From assembly GCA_043762265.1 (NCBI GenBank), contig JAYUMV010000209.1:1-25390 (forward strand): a DNA stretch of 25,390 nucleotides, written 5' to 3'. A program made the translations under genes and the position numbers. Within the stretch, counting starts at the first letter, position 1; every line of letters begins with the position of its first letter. The DNA comes from JANXLO01 sp043762265 (GTDB taxonomy: Bacteria; Armatimonadota; Chthonomonadetes; Chthonomonadales; Chthonomonadaceae). Below the pieces are notes generated by a model. That model saw only the letters and a list, made by a program, of their open reading frames with translations, did no database searches and had not been told where the DNA came from. This document shows positions 14,491 to 22,892 of this stretch, in pieces.

Positions 14491-14624
14491 TCAAGTCCCG
14501 CGATTTATTGAGGTGATACCTCCGCAAACTCTATCCAATTATACTACCTTGAAGAGGTACTAGTTTCAATCAGCCTCCCTATCGACATTGCAAAATCATT
14601 TATTAAATATATGTTTCTGACGTA

Positions 14625-14653
14625 TTGACAGACAAAAAAAATAATGTTACACT
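14625..14653 (+). promoter_or_regulatory. Strong sigma70 promoter for the secreted protein at 14744
   Basis: A perfect -35 TTGACA (14625-14630), a 17-bp AT-rich spacer and -10 TACACT (14648-14653). The predicted start is near 14660, giving an 84-nt leader. Confidence 0.8.
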
Positions 14654-14659
14654 TAGAAC

Positions 14660-14743
14660 CAGAGGGTAGAACTGCCCGGTTTCACCTCTAACCTCGGCAT
14701 ATCGAGGCAGTCGTTCTCACTTTCGATCAATGAGTCTCAAACC
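14660..14743 (+). promoter_or_regulatory. Structured 5' leader with alternative pairings
   Basis: A first stem pairs AGAGGGT (14661-14667) with ACCTCT (14684-14689), and a second pairs CCTCG (14692-14696) with CGAGG (14703-14707). Alternatively ACTGCC (14671-14676) can pair with GGCAGT (14706-14711), which would break the second hairpin. Mutually exclusive stems are typical of regulated leaders. It matches no riboswitch class I know. A 5-codon ORF (ATG at 14730, MSLKP) ends with TGA overlapping the GTG start. Confidence 0.35.
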
Positions 14744-15349
14744 GTGAAACATCTCAAATTTCTGTCCTGTCTTGTCCTCGCAATCGTTTGTTTAAGTCTA
14801 CCCAAGGTCTCCCACGCGCAATGGACTAGAAACGGATATATAGTCCTGAAAGATGCTACTGTTAGAAATCAATCGGGGTCCGGCCTGACGCAATTTGGAG
14901 GTGGGTGGGTAGAGGCATCCTGTGGAGCCGGTCTAGGTTCGGCAGATATTTCGGTTACTTATAGAGTCACATGGACCTGGCAAAATTATGGACCGTCCAG
15001 TTCAACCATGTATACTCCTAAAGCTACAGTCACGGGATCTGTGCCCACAGGCGTGTCAGGATATGCTACCAGTGGCGTGAAATACACTAGTATATCCAAT
15101 TCGTCCGATACTGCTAACGACGGAAATCCCTACGCAAGTAGCTTTACAGGGTTCACTCTCACTATTCAATCCGGCTTGTTCACTTACTATGACGACATCA
15201 CGGCAACTGCGGCTGTTACCCAGAAAGGCGCCGTTAAGATTTTAGGTCATAGTGGTTACAGGGAAATGCCCTGGGCGAAGCGAAATTCTCACATGTGCAA
15301 ATTTGATGTAGGGGGTACTGACGCCCAAAGCACAGTCTCATTCGAGTAG
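14744..15349 (+). CDS. Secreted protein of unknown function
   Basis: The 201-residue product starts at a GTG (14744). Residues 1-25 are a clear Sec signal peptide (KHLKFLSCLVLAIVCLSLP) with cleavage after SHA, before QWTRNGY. The mature part is rich in Ser, Thr, Gly and Tyr with repeated beta-type segments (ISVTYRVTWTWQNYG, ATVTGSVPTGVSGYA), suggesting a small beta-sandwich. It has only two mature cysteines. I do not recognise the family. Codons such as AGA and ATA are used more than in the flanking housekeeping genes, consistent with a horizontally acquired or fast-evolving gene. It has a strong promoter of its own and a structured leader, so it may be well expressed under particular conditions. 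Confidence 0.75.
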   Translation: MKHLKFLSCLVLAIVCLSLPKVSHAQWTRNGYIVLKDATVRNQSGSGLTQFGGGWVEASCGAGLGSADISVTYRVTWTWQNYGPSSSTMYTPKATVTGSVPTGVSGYATSGVKYTSISNSSDTANDGNPYASSFTGFTLTIQSGLFTYYDDITATAAVTQKGAVKILGHSGYREMPWAKRNSHMCKFDVGGTDAQSTVSFE

Positions 15350-15388
15350 AATAAGTTTCTTCTTCTGTCGCAGGGTCGTATAAGTCAA

Positions 15389-15430
15389 CTTCCCGATTCT
15401 TGGTCGGCATTATTGACCGGGATCGGGAAG
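15389..15430. terminator. Hairpin after the secreted-protein gene
   Basis: CTTCCCGATTC...GGTC (15389-15404) faces GACC...GATCGGGAAG (15415-15430) with small internal mismatches, forming a long stem 40 nt after the stop. It lacks a T-run, so it may be a weak terminator or a 3'-end stabiliser. Confidence 0.4.
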
Positions 15431-15546
15431 ACAAACATAGGTGGTTTCCTCCTGCCGCTGGTAGCCACCTCACACAACTAAAACAAATCAAACCCTGATA
15501 TTCTATTTCAGGAGGTTGTTTCCACACGATTGCGAAGGGGGTATTC

Positions 15547-16329
15547 ATGCCGCTCACCTTTTATCCCGCAGGCAAAAAGATATTTGCACTGGCGGTACTG
15601 CTCTGGTTCTTGGGAGATACGAACGCCAGTCTGGCCCAACAGCCCGTTTCCACCACCAGTAGGCTAGAGCAGGCAACGCACCTCCTACTAAAGGATGGGT
15701 CGTTCTCGGCGGCGCTTGACACGATCATTCAGCAAACCCACGTCGCCATTGTGGCAGAGGGAATGCCTGCCGACAAAAAAGTGATATTAGATGTCAAGGG
15801 GTCGCTACGGGAAGTATTGAACCGTGTGGCGGAGGAGTTCGACTATACCTGGCGGGAAGGGTCTGGAGGGGTTATTCTGATGAATAAGCGCTTCAAAGAT
15901 TCTAAGTCTGCCCCTCAAACACATCTGTTTGAGATGCGTCAGGTTATCAGCAACATACTGACTATTTTGCAGACGCTAAGCCCGGATACGAACGGCGTCG
16001 ATTGGCCTGACCTGGAACTCTCTCTTGCCAATACCTTTACTGATGAACAGACGCAACTACTGCTCAAAGGAGACCGGTTGTACGCCTCAGCTCTCTCTCC
16101 CTCTCAGTTGCAGCGTCTGCGCATCATCATCGGGAACGCGACATTTGGAGTAGAGTGCTTCCGATGGAAGGATCTATCGCGTGCTTTCGATGCGATGCAA
16201 AGATCGGAGTTGGCGCTCACTGTAACCAATGGCGTTAAATCCTTCGCCGTGCATGACCCCCTGACGGATACGAACGTGCCGCAAGGCATCACTCTCGGCG
16301 GAACAGGATTCACCAAGAAAAAACTATGA
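15547..16329 (+). CDS. Secreted STN-domain protein (first of a coupled pair)
   Basis: The 260-residue product has an N-terminal signal peptide (KIFALAVLLWFLGDTNASLA, cleavage after SLA, before QQPV). Residues about 55-113 (SFSAALDTIIQQTHVAIVAE to DYTWREGSGGVILMNK) fit the secretin/TonB short N-terminal (STN) domain. In secretins and TonB-dependent receptors that domain sits in the periplasm and contacts partner proteins. No secretin pore, plug or beta-barrel follows, so it is an STN-only periplasmic protein. The C-terminal 145 residues are not recognised. The ATG has AAGGGGG upstream. The stop TGA overlaps the ATG of the next gene by four bases (ATGA), so the two are translationally coupled and probably act together. 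Confidence 0.75.
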   Translation: MPLTFYPAGKKIFALAVLLWFLGDTNASLAQQPVSTTSRLEQATHLLLKDGSFSAALDTIIQQTHVAIVAEGMPADKKVILDVKGSLREVLNRVAEEFDYTWREGSGGVILMNKRFKDSKSAPQTHLFEMRQVISNILTILQTLSPDTNGVDWPDLELSLANTFTDEQTQLLLKGDRLYASALSPSQLQRLRIIIGNATFGVECFRWKDLSRAFDAMQRSELALTVTNGVKSFAVHDPLTDTNVPQGITLGGTGFTKKKL

Positions 16330-17207
16330 AAACCCTCAATTATCCTTTGATGCGCGCCTGCCTTGGGATTGGCTGCCTCGTGCTAAATGTGCTCGCCGCT
16401 CCCGTGCAAGCCCAGGAAAAACCTCTCCCCGACTATGCTTCAAAACTCGCCCATCCCGTACACCTGGCGCTTGGCAAAACAACTCTGGCTGAAGCGCTGG
16501 CTGCGCTCTCCAAACAGACGGGCATACAAATCGATGCCGCGGAATACTTGAAAGAACGGGTTATGCTAGTACAGTTGGACGGCCTTACTGGTCGCACGGC
16601 CCTCAATGCCCTGACCTCCCTGAATGATCTCAGATGGAGCGCCGTCGGACCTAATCACCTGTTCGTAGACCGCCCAGCATCCGGGCGACCTGAGAATATA
16701 ATGGAAGTGCCTAGCCGCCTCGCAAAAGCGCTTCCAAAGGATATTCGGGACTGTTTGTTGGTGGGCATACCGCGCAAAAAGGCGTGGGATTTTGCCAAGG
16801 CAGACGCTTTCGCGAGGAAATCGGATTTCGAATATCCTCAATTCGTTTCTTCGCGCACGGGGGATCTCTACCAGGAGCAACAGCGCCTCTTCTTGGCAAG
16901 TCTCCCTGCCGTCTTGCCTCCTGGCACGAAAATTCCTTTTCGAAGCCTGAACCCTGCGCAGCAGTCCGAACTGCTGTCCCTCCTTTTCTTTCGAGAAATG
17001 AGCCGCTTATCGTTCAGTCTGATGTACGACAACCTGGCTCCCTTCGACAAAGATGTGATGCAAGCCTCGTTTCATTTTCATCCTACAGACAATATTTTGG
17101 AGATCGGCACAGTGACACACCAGGGAGAGACGGAAACCTACCGGTTTTTTGGCGCTCCCATCGCTCCTCCACCTCCAGGATCAGATCAACACGGCAAAAA
17201 CCCTTGA
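16326..17207 (+). CDS. Secreted STN-domain protein (second of a coupled pair)
   Basis: The 293-residue product has a signal peptide (CLGIGCLVLNVLAAPVQA, cleavage before QEKPLP). Residues about 47-115 (LALGKTTLAEALAALSKQTG to RWSAVGPNHLFVD) are a second STN-type domain, with the LAEALAALSKQTGIQI pattern close to the family consensus. The rest (SLMYDNLAPFDKDVMQASFH and a Pro-rich end, APIAPPPPG) is unrecognised and contains no channel. Overlapping the first STN gene by four bases indicates one operon and perhaps a heteromeric periplasmic complex. Such proteins could feed a secretin or TonB system encoded elsewhere. A long hairpin follows the stop. Confidence 0.75.
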   Translation: MKTLNYPLMRACLGIGCLVLNVLAAPVQAQEKPLPDYASKLAHPVHLALGKTTLAEALAALSKQTGIQIDAAEYLKERVMLVQLDGLTGRTALNALTSLNDLRWSAVGPNHLFVDRPASGRPENIMEVPSRLAKALPKDIRDCLLVGIPRKKAWDFAKADAFARKSDFEYPQFVSSRTGDLYQEQQRLFLASLPAVLPPGTKIPFRSLNPAQQSELLSLLFFREMSRLSFSLMYDNLAPFDKDVMQASFHFHPTDNILEIGTVTHQGETETYRFFGAPIAPPPPGSDQHGKNP

Positions 17208-17223
17208 GCATGGTTCAGACAAA

Positions 17224-17263
17224 TGGCCCGCCTTTTCCTCTTGTTGGAGAGAAAGGCGGGCCA
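17224..17263. terminator. Shared hairpin between convergent genes
   Basis: TGGCCCGCCTTT (17224-17235) and AAAGGCGGGCCA (17252-17263) form a perfect 12-bp stem with a 16-nt loop. It lies between the plus-strand STN operon and the minus-strand fab cluster, so it can end transcription from both sides. There is no long T-run, but the stem is strong. Confidence 0.6.
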
Positions 17264-17287
17264 ATCGACGTTTTCATGAACCAACGT

Positions 17288-18562
17288 TTACGCCGGAGTC
17301 GGGTCGTAGCGTTGTAGGATGAGGGTGGCGTTGTGGCCGCCGAAGCCGAAGGAGTTGGACATCGCGATGCGCACGTCCGCTTTGCGCGGGGTGTTGGGCA
17401 CATAGTCGAGGTCGCAGTTCGGGTCGGGCTTCTCGTAGTTGATGGTCGGGGCGACGATGCCGTCGCGGAGGGTGAGGGCGCAGAGGATCGCCTCGACCGC
17501 GCCCGCCGCGCCGATCAGATGGCCGGTCACCGATTTAGTGGAGCTGATCGGGATCTTGTAAGCGTGTTCGCCGAGAGCGGACTTGATGGCCGCCGTCTCA
17601 TTCTTGTCGTTCAGGTCGGTCGAGGTGCCGTGGGCGTTGATGTAGTCGATCGCATCGGGCGCGAGATGTGCCGAACGCAATGCCGCCTTCATCGCACGCG
17701 CTGCGCCCTCGCCCTCCGGCGCGGGAGCGGTGATATGGTAGGCGTCCCCCGCCATGCCGTAGCCGATCAACTCGGCGTAGATCTTCGCGCCACGCGCCAG
17801 AGCCCCTTCCAGAGTCTCCAGGATCACGACGCCGCTGCCTTCCGCCATCACGAATCCGTCGCGGTCGGCCTCGAAGGGACGGCTGGCGTGTTCGGGGTCG
17901 TCGTTGCGCTGCGAAAGCGAGCGCGCCTGGCAGAAGCCCGCCATGCCGAGCGGAGTGATACAGGCCTCCGCGCCACCCGCGATCATCGCGTCGGCATCGC
18001 CGCGCCGGATCACTTCATAAGCGTCTCCGATACAGTTGGTGCCGGTCGCGCAGGCGGTGGTGATGCAGGAGTTCGGGCCGCGCGCGCCGGTCAGGATCGA
18101 GACCATGCCCGCACCCATATCGCAGATGATGCCTGGAATAAGGAACGGCGAGATCCGGCCCGGCCCCTTCTCCAACAGCACCTTATGCTGCTCCTCGATA
18201 CTCGCAAGGCCACCGATGCCGGATCCGATATAGACGCCCGTGCGATCCCGGTTCTCTTCGGTGATCTGCAGGCCAGAGTCGGCGAGCGCCGTCAGGGCTG
18301 CGCCCGCCGCGAACTGGATGAACCGGTCCATCCGTCGCGCCTCTTTTTTGTCCATCCACGGTGACGGATCCCAGTCTTTAATGCTGCCCGCAAAGCGGGT
18401 CGAGTAGCCTGTCGTATCGAAAGCTTCGATGGGCGTGATGGCGGAACAGCCGGAAAGACAGGCTTTCCACAGCGTCTCCGCGTCGAGCCCCAGCGCGGTG
18501 ATCGCGCCCACACCCGTGATGACGACGCGCCGAGGGCGCATCGTATTGGTAACATCGCTCAT
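17288..18562 (-). CDS. fabF: Beta-ketoacyl-ACP synthase II
   Basis: The 424-residue product condenses malonyl-ACP with acyl-ACP in type II fatty-acid elongation. The Cys-His-His catalytic triad is visible as Cys171 (TTACATG), His311 (NAHGTST) and His348 (SVTGHLIGA). The family start RRVVITGVGAITALG and the C-terminal SNSFGFGGHNATLIL are also present. The length is normal. AAGGA precedes the ATG. It is the last gene of the fab cluster, 103 bp after acpP, and ends next to the shared hairpin. Confidence 0.97.
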   Translation of the reverse strand: MSDVTNTMRPRRVVITGVGAITALGLDAETLWKACLSGCSAITPIEAFDTTGYSTRFAGSIKDWDPSPWMDKKEARRMDRFIQFAAGAALTALADSGLQITEENRDRTGVYIGSGIGGLASIEEQHKVLLEKGPGRISPFLIPGIICDMGAGMVSILTGARGPNSCITTACATGTNCIGDAYEVIRRGDADAMIAGGAEACITPLGMAGFCQARSLSQRNDDPEHASRPFEADRDGFVMAEGSGVVILETLEGALARGAKIYAELIGYGMAGDAYHITAPAPEGEGAARAMKAALRSAHLAPDAIDYINAHGTSTDLNDKNETAAIKSALGEHAYKIPISSTKSVTGHLIGAAGAVEAILCALTLRDGIVAPTINYEKPDPNCDLDYVPNTPRKADVRIAMSNSFGFGGHNATLILQRYDPTPA

Positions 18563-18665
18563 AGTAGCGTTCCTTCACCCAGAGGACGGTCCGACGAAAC
18601 GACAGGGAGGAGGCGAAGTCGCCGCCCCCCGGTCGGAGTACGCTGCCGTCTGTTGCGGGTCCGGA

Positions 18666-18902
18666 TCAGGCCTTAGCCTTCTCCTCCACGTAGTTCACGA
18701 TGTCCTGCACGGTCGGCAGTTTTTCGGCGTCCTGATCGGAGACTTCGATGTCGAACTCCTCTTCCAGGCCCATCACGATCTCGACTACATCCAGCGAATC
18801 CGCGCCCAGGTCATCGACAATGGAGGCGGCCGGGGTCACTTCATCCTCGCTCACTTCCAACTGCTCCATCAGTACTTTTCGCACACGCTCGAGTGTCGTC
18901 AT
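18666..18902 (-). CDS. acpP: Acyl carrier protein
   Basis: This 78-residue acidic protein has the ADSLD motif, with Ser36 as the site for 4'-phosphopantetheine attachment. It carries the growing acyl chain through the Fab enzymes encoded around it. The strong GAGGAG Shine-Dalgarno sequence suits its high expression. The phosphopantetheine derives from coenzyme A, whose synthesis gene coaD is in the same cluster. Confidence 0.97.
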   Translation of the reverse strand: MTTLERVRKVLMEQLEVSEDEVTPAASIVDDLGADSLDVVEIVMGLEEEFDIEVSDQDAEKLPTVQDIVNYVEEKAKA

Positions 18903-18974
18903 CTATCTTCTCCTCTAACGGCAGATTTGCCGGTGTTTATGATTGAAACCTCTACCGACCCAGGATCGGAATTC

Positions 18975-19718
18975 TTACATGAAAAGTCCGCCGTCTATGG
19001 AGATGACTTCGCCCTGCACATAGGCGGCATCTTCCGAACAGAGGAACGCGACCACACGGGCCACATCCTCGGACGCCCCCAGACGGCCCAGGGGAATCTG
19101 TTTCATGATCGCTTCGCGGTACTCGGGTTTGAGCGCCTCGGTCATATCGGTCTCGATGAAGCCGGGAGCGACCGCATTGACGCGTATGTTTCGCGAGCCG
19201 AGTTCTTTGGCCAGCGATTTGGTCAGACCGACCAGACCGGCTTTCGACGCGCTGTAGTTGACCTGCCCCGCGCCGCCCGCCTTGCCGATCACCGAACCGA
19301 CGTTCACGATGACGCCGCTCTTCTGCTTGAGCATCAGGGTCGCCGCCGTTTTGCAGCAGAGGAACGCACCTTTGAGGTTGGTGTCCAGCACAGCGTCCCA
19401 GTCCTCTTCGGACATCCGCATGATCAGTTTGTCGCGAGTGATCCCGGCGTTATTGACCAGGATGTCGATGCGCCCGAACTTCTCCTGAGCAGATTTGATA
19501 AGCGCCTCCGCTTCGGCAGGGATCGCGACGTTCGCCTGAATAGCCACCGCCTCGCCGCCCGCCGCCTGGATCTGCGCGACCACCTGCTCGGCGGCCTCTC
19601 CACTGCGACTGTAGTTCACGACGACTTTCGCGCCCTCTTTTGCCAGCGTCAGAGCGATGGCCGCGCCGATGCCGCGCCCCGCTCCGGTCACGACGGCTAC
19701 TTTGTCCGCTAATCGCAA
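18975..19718 (-). CDS. fabG: 3-oxoacyl-ACP reductase
   Basis: The 247-residue short-chain dehydrogenase reduces 3-oxoacyl-ACP with NADPH. It has the nucleotide-binding TGAGRGIG (11-18), NNAG (89-92) and the catalytic Ser142, Tyr155 and Lys159 (YSASK). The start is a TTG at 19718, which fits the family N-terminus MRLADKVAVVTG and has AGGAAG upstream. It overlaps the end of fabD by ten bases, so translation is probably coupled to fabD. Confidence 0.96.
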   Translation of the reverse strand: MRLADKVAVVTGAGRGIGAAIALTLAKEGAKVVVNYSRSGEAAEQVVAQIQAAGGEAVAIQANVAIPAEAEALIKSAQEKFGRIDILVNNAGITRDKLIMRMSEEDWDAVLDTNLKGAFLCCKTAATLMLKQKSGVIVNVGSVIGKAGGAGQVNYSASKAGLVGLTKSLAKELGSRNIRVNAVAPGFIETDMTEALKPEYREAIMKQIPLGRLGASEDVARVVAFLCSEDAAYVQGEVISIDGGLFM

Positions 19719-20686
19719 GGTTTGCTTCCTACTCTCTCTTCGTCTCGCTGGAGGGCTTCGCAGGCGGCGTCCAACGTCGGTTTATCATGAACGCTGAGGG
19801 CCTGCGCGGATTTGTCGATCCTGCGCATCAGGCCAGTGAGGACTTCGCCGCTGCCGAGTTCCACAAACGTCTCTATCCCGTCATTCCGCAGACGCTGGAT
19901 AGACTCCTCCCAGCGCACGCTGCCGCTCACCTGCCGGGTCAGTCCGCTCATCAGATCGCCGGGAGTCTCGATGTAGTCGGCATCGACATTCGTGACGATA
20001 CGTACCGACGGCTTGCGAAAGGTAGCGCGGCAGATCGATTCGAAAAGAGCGTCGCCCGCGGTCACCATCATCGGCGAGTGGAACGCGCCGGAGACCGGGA
20101 TCGGCATCACGCGCTTCGCGCCCTTCGTCTTCGCGATCTCACCCGCTTTTTCGACGGCTTCCATCTCACCGGAGATAATGATCTGGCCGCCGCCGTTGTA
20201 GTTGGCGACGGTGACGATTTTCCCTGTCGCGGCACGGGCCTCGTCACAGGCCTCGCGGGCGGCATCCGCTTCCAATCCCAGCACAGCCGCCATCGTGCCC
20301 GGCGTCCGTTTACCGGCGTCGCGCATTAGTTCACCGCGCGTCCGTACCAGTTGCAGACCTTCTGCGAAATCCAGCACGCCTGCCGCCGTCAGCGCGGCGT
20401 ACTCGCCGACACTGTGGCCCGCGACCGCATCCGGCTTCACCCCACAGGTCTCGGTGAAACACCGAAAGGCAGCGACACTTGTCGTATAGAGTGCGACCTG
20501 CGTGTTCTCGGTCGCCTTCAGAACCTCTTCCGGCCCCTCGAAGCAGAGCGCTTGAAGATCGAAACCTAAAATCTGATTGGCCAGCGCGAACAGGTCCTGC
20601 GCGACAGTATAGTTTTCGCAGAAGGAGCGGCCCATGCCGATCTTCTGCGAACCTTGTCCTGGAAAAAGAAAGGCGAGTTTACTCAT
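19709..20686 (-). CDS. fabD: Malonyl-CoA:ACP transacylase
   Basis: The 325-residue product loads malonyl groups from CoA onto ACP. It starts AFLFPGQGSQ, carries the nucleophile Ser92 in GHSVGE, and has His203 in SGAFHSPMM. One base separates its ATG from the fabH stop, and its 3' end overlaps fabG by ten bases, so all three are likely on one mRNA. Confidence 0.96.
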   Translation of the reverse strand: MSKLAFLFPGQGSQKIGMGRSFCENYTVAQDLFALANQILGFDLQALCFEGPEEVLKATENTQVALYTTSVAAFRCFTETCGVKPDAVAGHSVGEYAALTAAGVLDFAEGLQLVRTRGELMRDAGKRTPGTMAAVLGLEADAAREACDEARAATGKIVTVANYNGGGQIIISGEMEAVEKAGEIAKTKGAKRVMPIPVSGAFHSPMMVTAGDALFESICRATFRKPSVRIVTNVDADYIETPGDLMSGLTRQVSGSVRWEESIQRLRNDGIETFVELGSGEVLTGLMRRIDKSAQALSVHDKPTLDAACEALQRDEERVGSKPCD

Positions 20687-20687
20687 C

Positions 20688-21755
20688 TTAACGGCGGACC
20701 TCGTCTCGACTCCAGCGGATCACGTTTGCGGCCCAGGTCAACCCGGCTCCGAATCCGACGGTCACGACAATATCGCCCCGTTTGAGGCGACCCTGCTGCA
20801 CGGCTTCCGTGAGCGCGATCGGAATCGATGCCGCCGAGGTGTTACCGTAGCGATCAACGTTCACGAACAGCCGGTCATCCGAGATTTTGAGGCGTTTGCC
20901 CACGCCTTCGATGATACGCAGGTTGGCCTGATGCAGAACCAGGAGACTCACGTCTTCTGTTCGGAGGCAAGCGCGGCGCAGCGCCTCTTCGATCACGTCT
21001 GGAATGACCTTCATCACGAACTCATAGACCTCACGGCCCTTCATGTGGATCGTATTATGCTTCAGCGCGATTTCGGCCTCGGTGAGGGGAGTGCGGGTGC
21101 CTCCCGCAGGCATCCAGACCGACTCGACTTCGCCGCCATCCGATCCGAGAACGGAGGCCAATACGCCCTCATCGGCGGCGCAGGGTGTCATCACGGCGGC
21201 GCCCGCTCCATCGCCGAACAGGATGCAGGTCGAACGATCCTCCCAGTTGACCTGTTTGGTGAGTGTGTCCGCGCCGATGACCAGGATACGGCGCATCGCA
21301 CCGCTCTGAAGGAAGCCTGCGGCGGTCGCCAAGCCGTAGCAGAAGCCGGAGCAGGCAGCGCTCAGATCGAAGGCGGCGGCGCGGGTCGCACCCAGTCGGT
21401 TCTGGATGATACAGGCGGTCGCGGGCCAGAGAAAGTCGCCAGTCGCCGTGGCGCAGAGGACCAGATCGAGGTCGGCGGCGGCAATTCCGGCATCGGCGAG
21501 GGCGCGCACTGCGGCGATCGTCGCTAGATCGGAGGTCGCGGTGTCTGGATCGGAGACACGGCGTTCGCGAATACCGGTGCGTTTGGTGATCCACTCATCG
21601 GTGGTATCGACCAGTTTCGCCAGATCCTCGTTCGTTAAAATGCGGTCGGGAACGCACATTCCCAATCCTACGATCCCGGCACGAAAGCCTTCGGCAGGCG
21701 CGATGGTGGGGGCCACGCCCTCCTGCAAAGGCAGTGCGTTCGGTTGTGCAGTCAT
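20688..21755 (-). CDS. fabH: Beta-ketoacyl-ACP synthase III
   Basis: The 355-residue product starts fatty-acid synthesis by condensing acetyl-CoA with malonyl-ACP. The catalytic residues are Cys135 (SAACSGF), His275 (LHQANLRI) and Asn305 (YGNTSAAS). The usual family start would be near residue 25 (AGIVGLGMCVPDRIL), so the first 24 residues (Pro/Ala/Glu-rich) are an extension or the true start is farther in. The ATG at 21755 has a weak GAGG upstream. Confidence 0.95.
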   Translation of the reverse strand: MTAQPNALPLQEGVAPTIAPAEGFRAGIVGLGMCVPDRILTNEDLAKLVDTTDEWITKRTGIRERRVSDPDTATSDLATIAAVRALADAGIAAADLDLVLCATATGDFLWPATACIIQNRLGATRAAAFDLSAACSGFCYGLATAAGFLQSGAMRRILVIGADTLTKQVNWEDRSTCILFGDGAGAAVMTPCAADEGVLASVLGSDGGEVESVWMPAGGTRTPLTEAEIALKHNTIHMKGREVYEFVMKVIPDVIEEALRRACLRTEDVSLLVLHQANLRIIEGVGKRLKISDDRLFVNVDRYGNTSAASIPIALTEAVQQGRLKRGDIVVTVGFGAGLTWAANVIRWSRDEVRR

Positions 21756-21830
21756 AAAACCAGCCTCGGTTCTTATCAGCGGTCCGCGCGCGATGGCGCT
21801 CCAAAATTCAGGAGTGCGACCGCCCCTAAT

Positions 21831-22877
21831 TTAGACGACGGGGGGAGACGGGGGCGGATCGCAGATACGCTGACGAATGGTATCGACAAGGGTATGCTGT
21901 GCGGCGCGTTCGGCAGCACGGCAGGCATTGGCGACAGCGACATGGTCGGAGCGACCGTGTCCGATGATACAGATGCCGTTGACGCCCAGCATCGGTGCGC
22001 CGCCGAATGCAGAGTAGTGCAGGCGCTGGCCCAGGCCGCGTATCGAAGGCGCCAGCGGAGCTGCAAAGACCTTTTTCCAGGCCTGGCTGGTCAGTTCCTC
22101 TTTCAGCATGCTCTGAATCATCTCGGCGGTGCCCTCGGCGGTCTTCAGAATGACGTTGCCGACGAAACCATCGCAGACCGCCACATCGACATCGCCCCGA
22201 AAGATATCGCGGCCCTCGACATTGCCGATAAAGTGGAACGGAACGTCGCCCCGCAAACTCTGCTGAAACAGCGCATGCGTCCGTTTGACCAGAGAGTTGC
22301 CTTTGACTTCCTCTTCACCGTTGGAGACCAGGCCGACACGCGGCTTGTCGATTCCCAGCACCTGCTGTGCATAGATGCTGCCCATGACCGCAAACTCGAA
22401 CAGGTTGTTCGGATCGCAGTCCACATTCGCGCCAGCATCGATGAGAACGACGGGGCCTTTCAGGGAGGGTAATGGCACGGCGATCGCCGGCCGATTCACA
22501 CCCTTGATCCGGCCCCAACTCAGGAGCGAAACCGTCATCGCCGCCCCGCTATTGGCGATGGTGACAAGGGCGTCCGCCTTCTGCTCTTTGACAAGCCGAG
22601 CGCCCACTACCAGAGAGGCGTCGGGCTTGCGTTTGAGAGCTGTGGCGGGCGCGTCCTCCATCTCGATCACCTGCGTGGCAGGAACGATTTCCAAATTAGC
22701 GCAGGCAGGATTGAGGCGAGCAACCTCGGGCTGCAGAATGCCGGGATCGCCTACGAGGAGGAAGTGTGCCTTCGGGGAAGCACACGCCGCCTCGTAGGCG
22801 CCAAGCGCCACCTCTGCGGGGCCTTTGTCGCCTCCCATCGCATCGATGGCGATCCGGATAGTCGTTGTCGAACTCAA
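21831..22877 (-). CDS. plsX: Phosphate acyltransferase
   Basis: The 348-residue product makes acyl-phosphate from acyl-ACP for phospholipid synthesis. It has the RIAIDAMGGDKGP start and conserved FIGNVEGRDIF and CDGFVGNVILK segments. The first codon is TTG at 22877 (seven residues before the conserved core), because no ATG precedes RIAIDAMGG. It sits 15 bp after rpmF, the usual rpmF-plsX-fabH order. It likely links membrane lipid supply to the downstream Fab enzymes. Confidence 0.95.
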   Translation of the reverse strand: MSSTTTIRIAIDAMGGDKGPAEVALGAYEAACASPKAHFLLVGDPGILQPEVARLNPACANLEIVPATQVIEMEDAPATALKRKPDASLVVGARLVKEQKADALVTIANSGAAMTVSLLSWGRIKGVNRPAIAVPLPSLKGPVVLIDAGANVDCDPNNLFEFAVMGSIYAQQVLGIDKPRVGLVSNGEEEVKGNSLVKRTHALFQQSLRGDVPFHFIGNVEGRDIFRGDVDVAVCDGFVGNVILKTAEGTAEMIQSMLKEELTSQAWKKVFAAPLAPSIRGLGQRLHYSAFGGAPMLGVNGICIIGHGRSDHVAVANACRAAERAAQHTLVDTIRQRICDPPPSPPVV

Positions 22878-22892
22878 GGGCTATTTCTGATC

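Larger units (their letters stand above)
14271..14743. other. Long spacer holding an ORF remnant, a hairpin, a promoter and a structured leader
   Basis: This 473-bp stretch contains an open frame without a clear start (14232-14490) and a hairpin with arms TTGGCCCG-CTGC and GCAG-CGGGCCAA (14340-14370). An AT-rich segment with nothing recognisable follows (14491-14620). The promoter at 14625-14653 and the leader of the next gene close the region. Confidence 0.5.

Noticed and set aside
15234..15557. A 107-codon minus-strand frame between two plus-strand genes
   Set aside because: It overlaps the end of the secreted-protein gene and a hairpin. It has no Shine-Dalgarno sequence and no recognisable domain.
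17333..18364. A 343-codon plus-strand frame
   Set aside because: It is antisense to fabF.
18429..19712. A 427-codon plus-strand frame
   Set aside because: It is antisense to acpP and fabG and crosses their intergenic gap. His/Arg/Asp-rich shadow composition.
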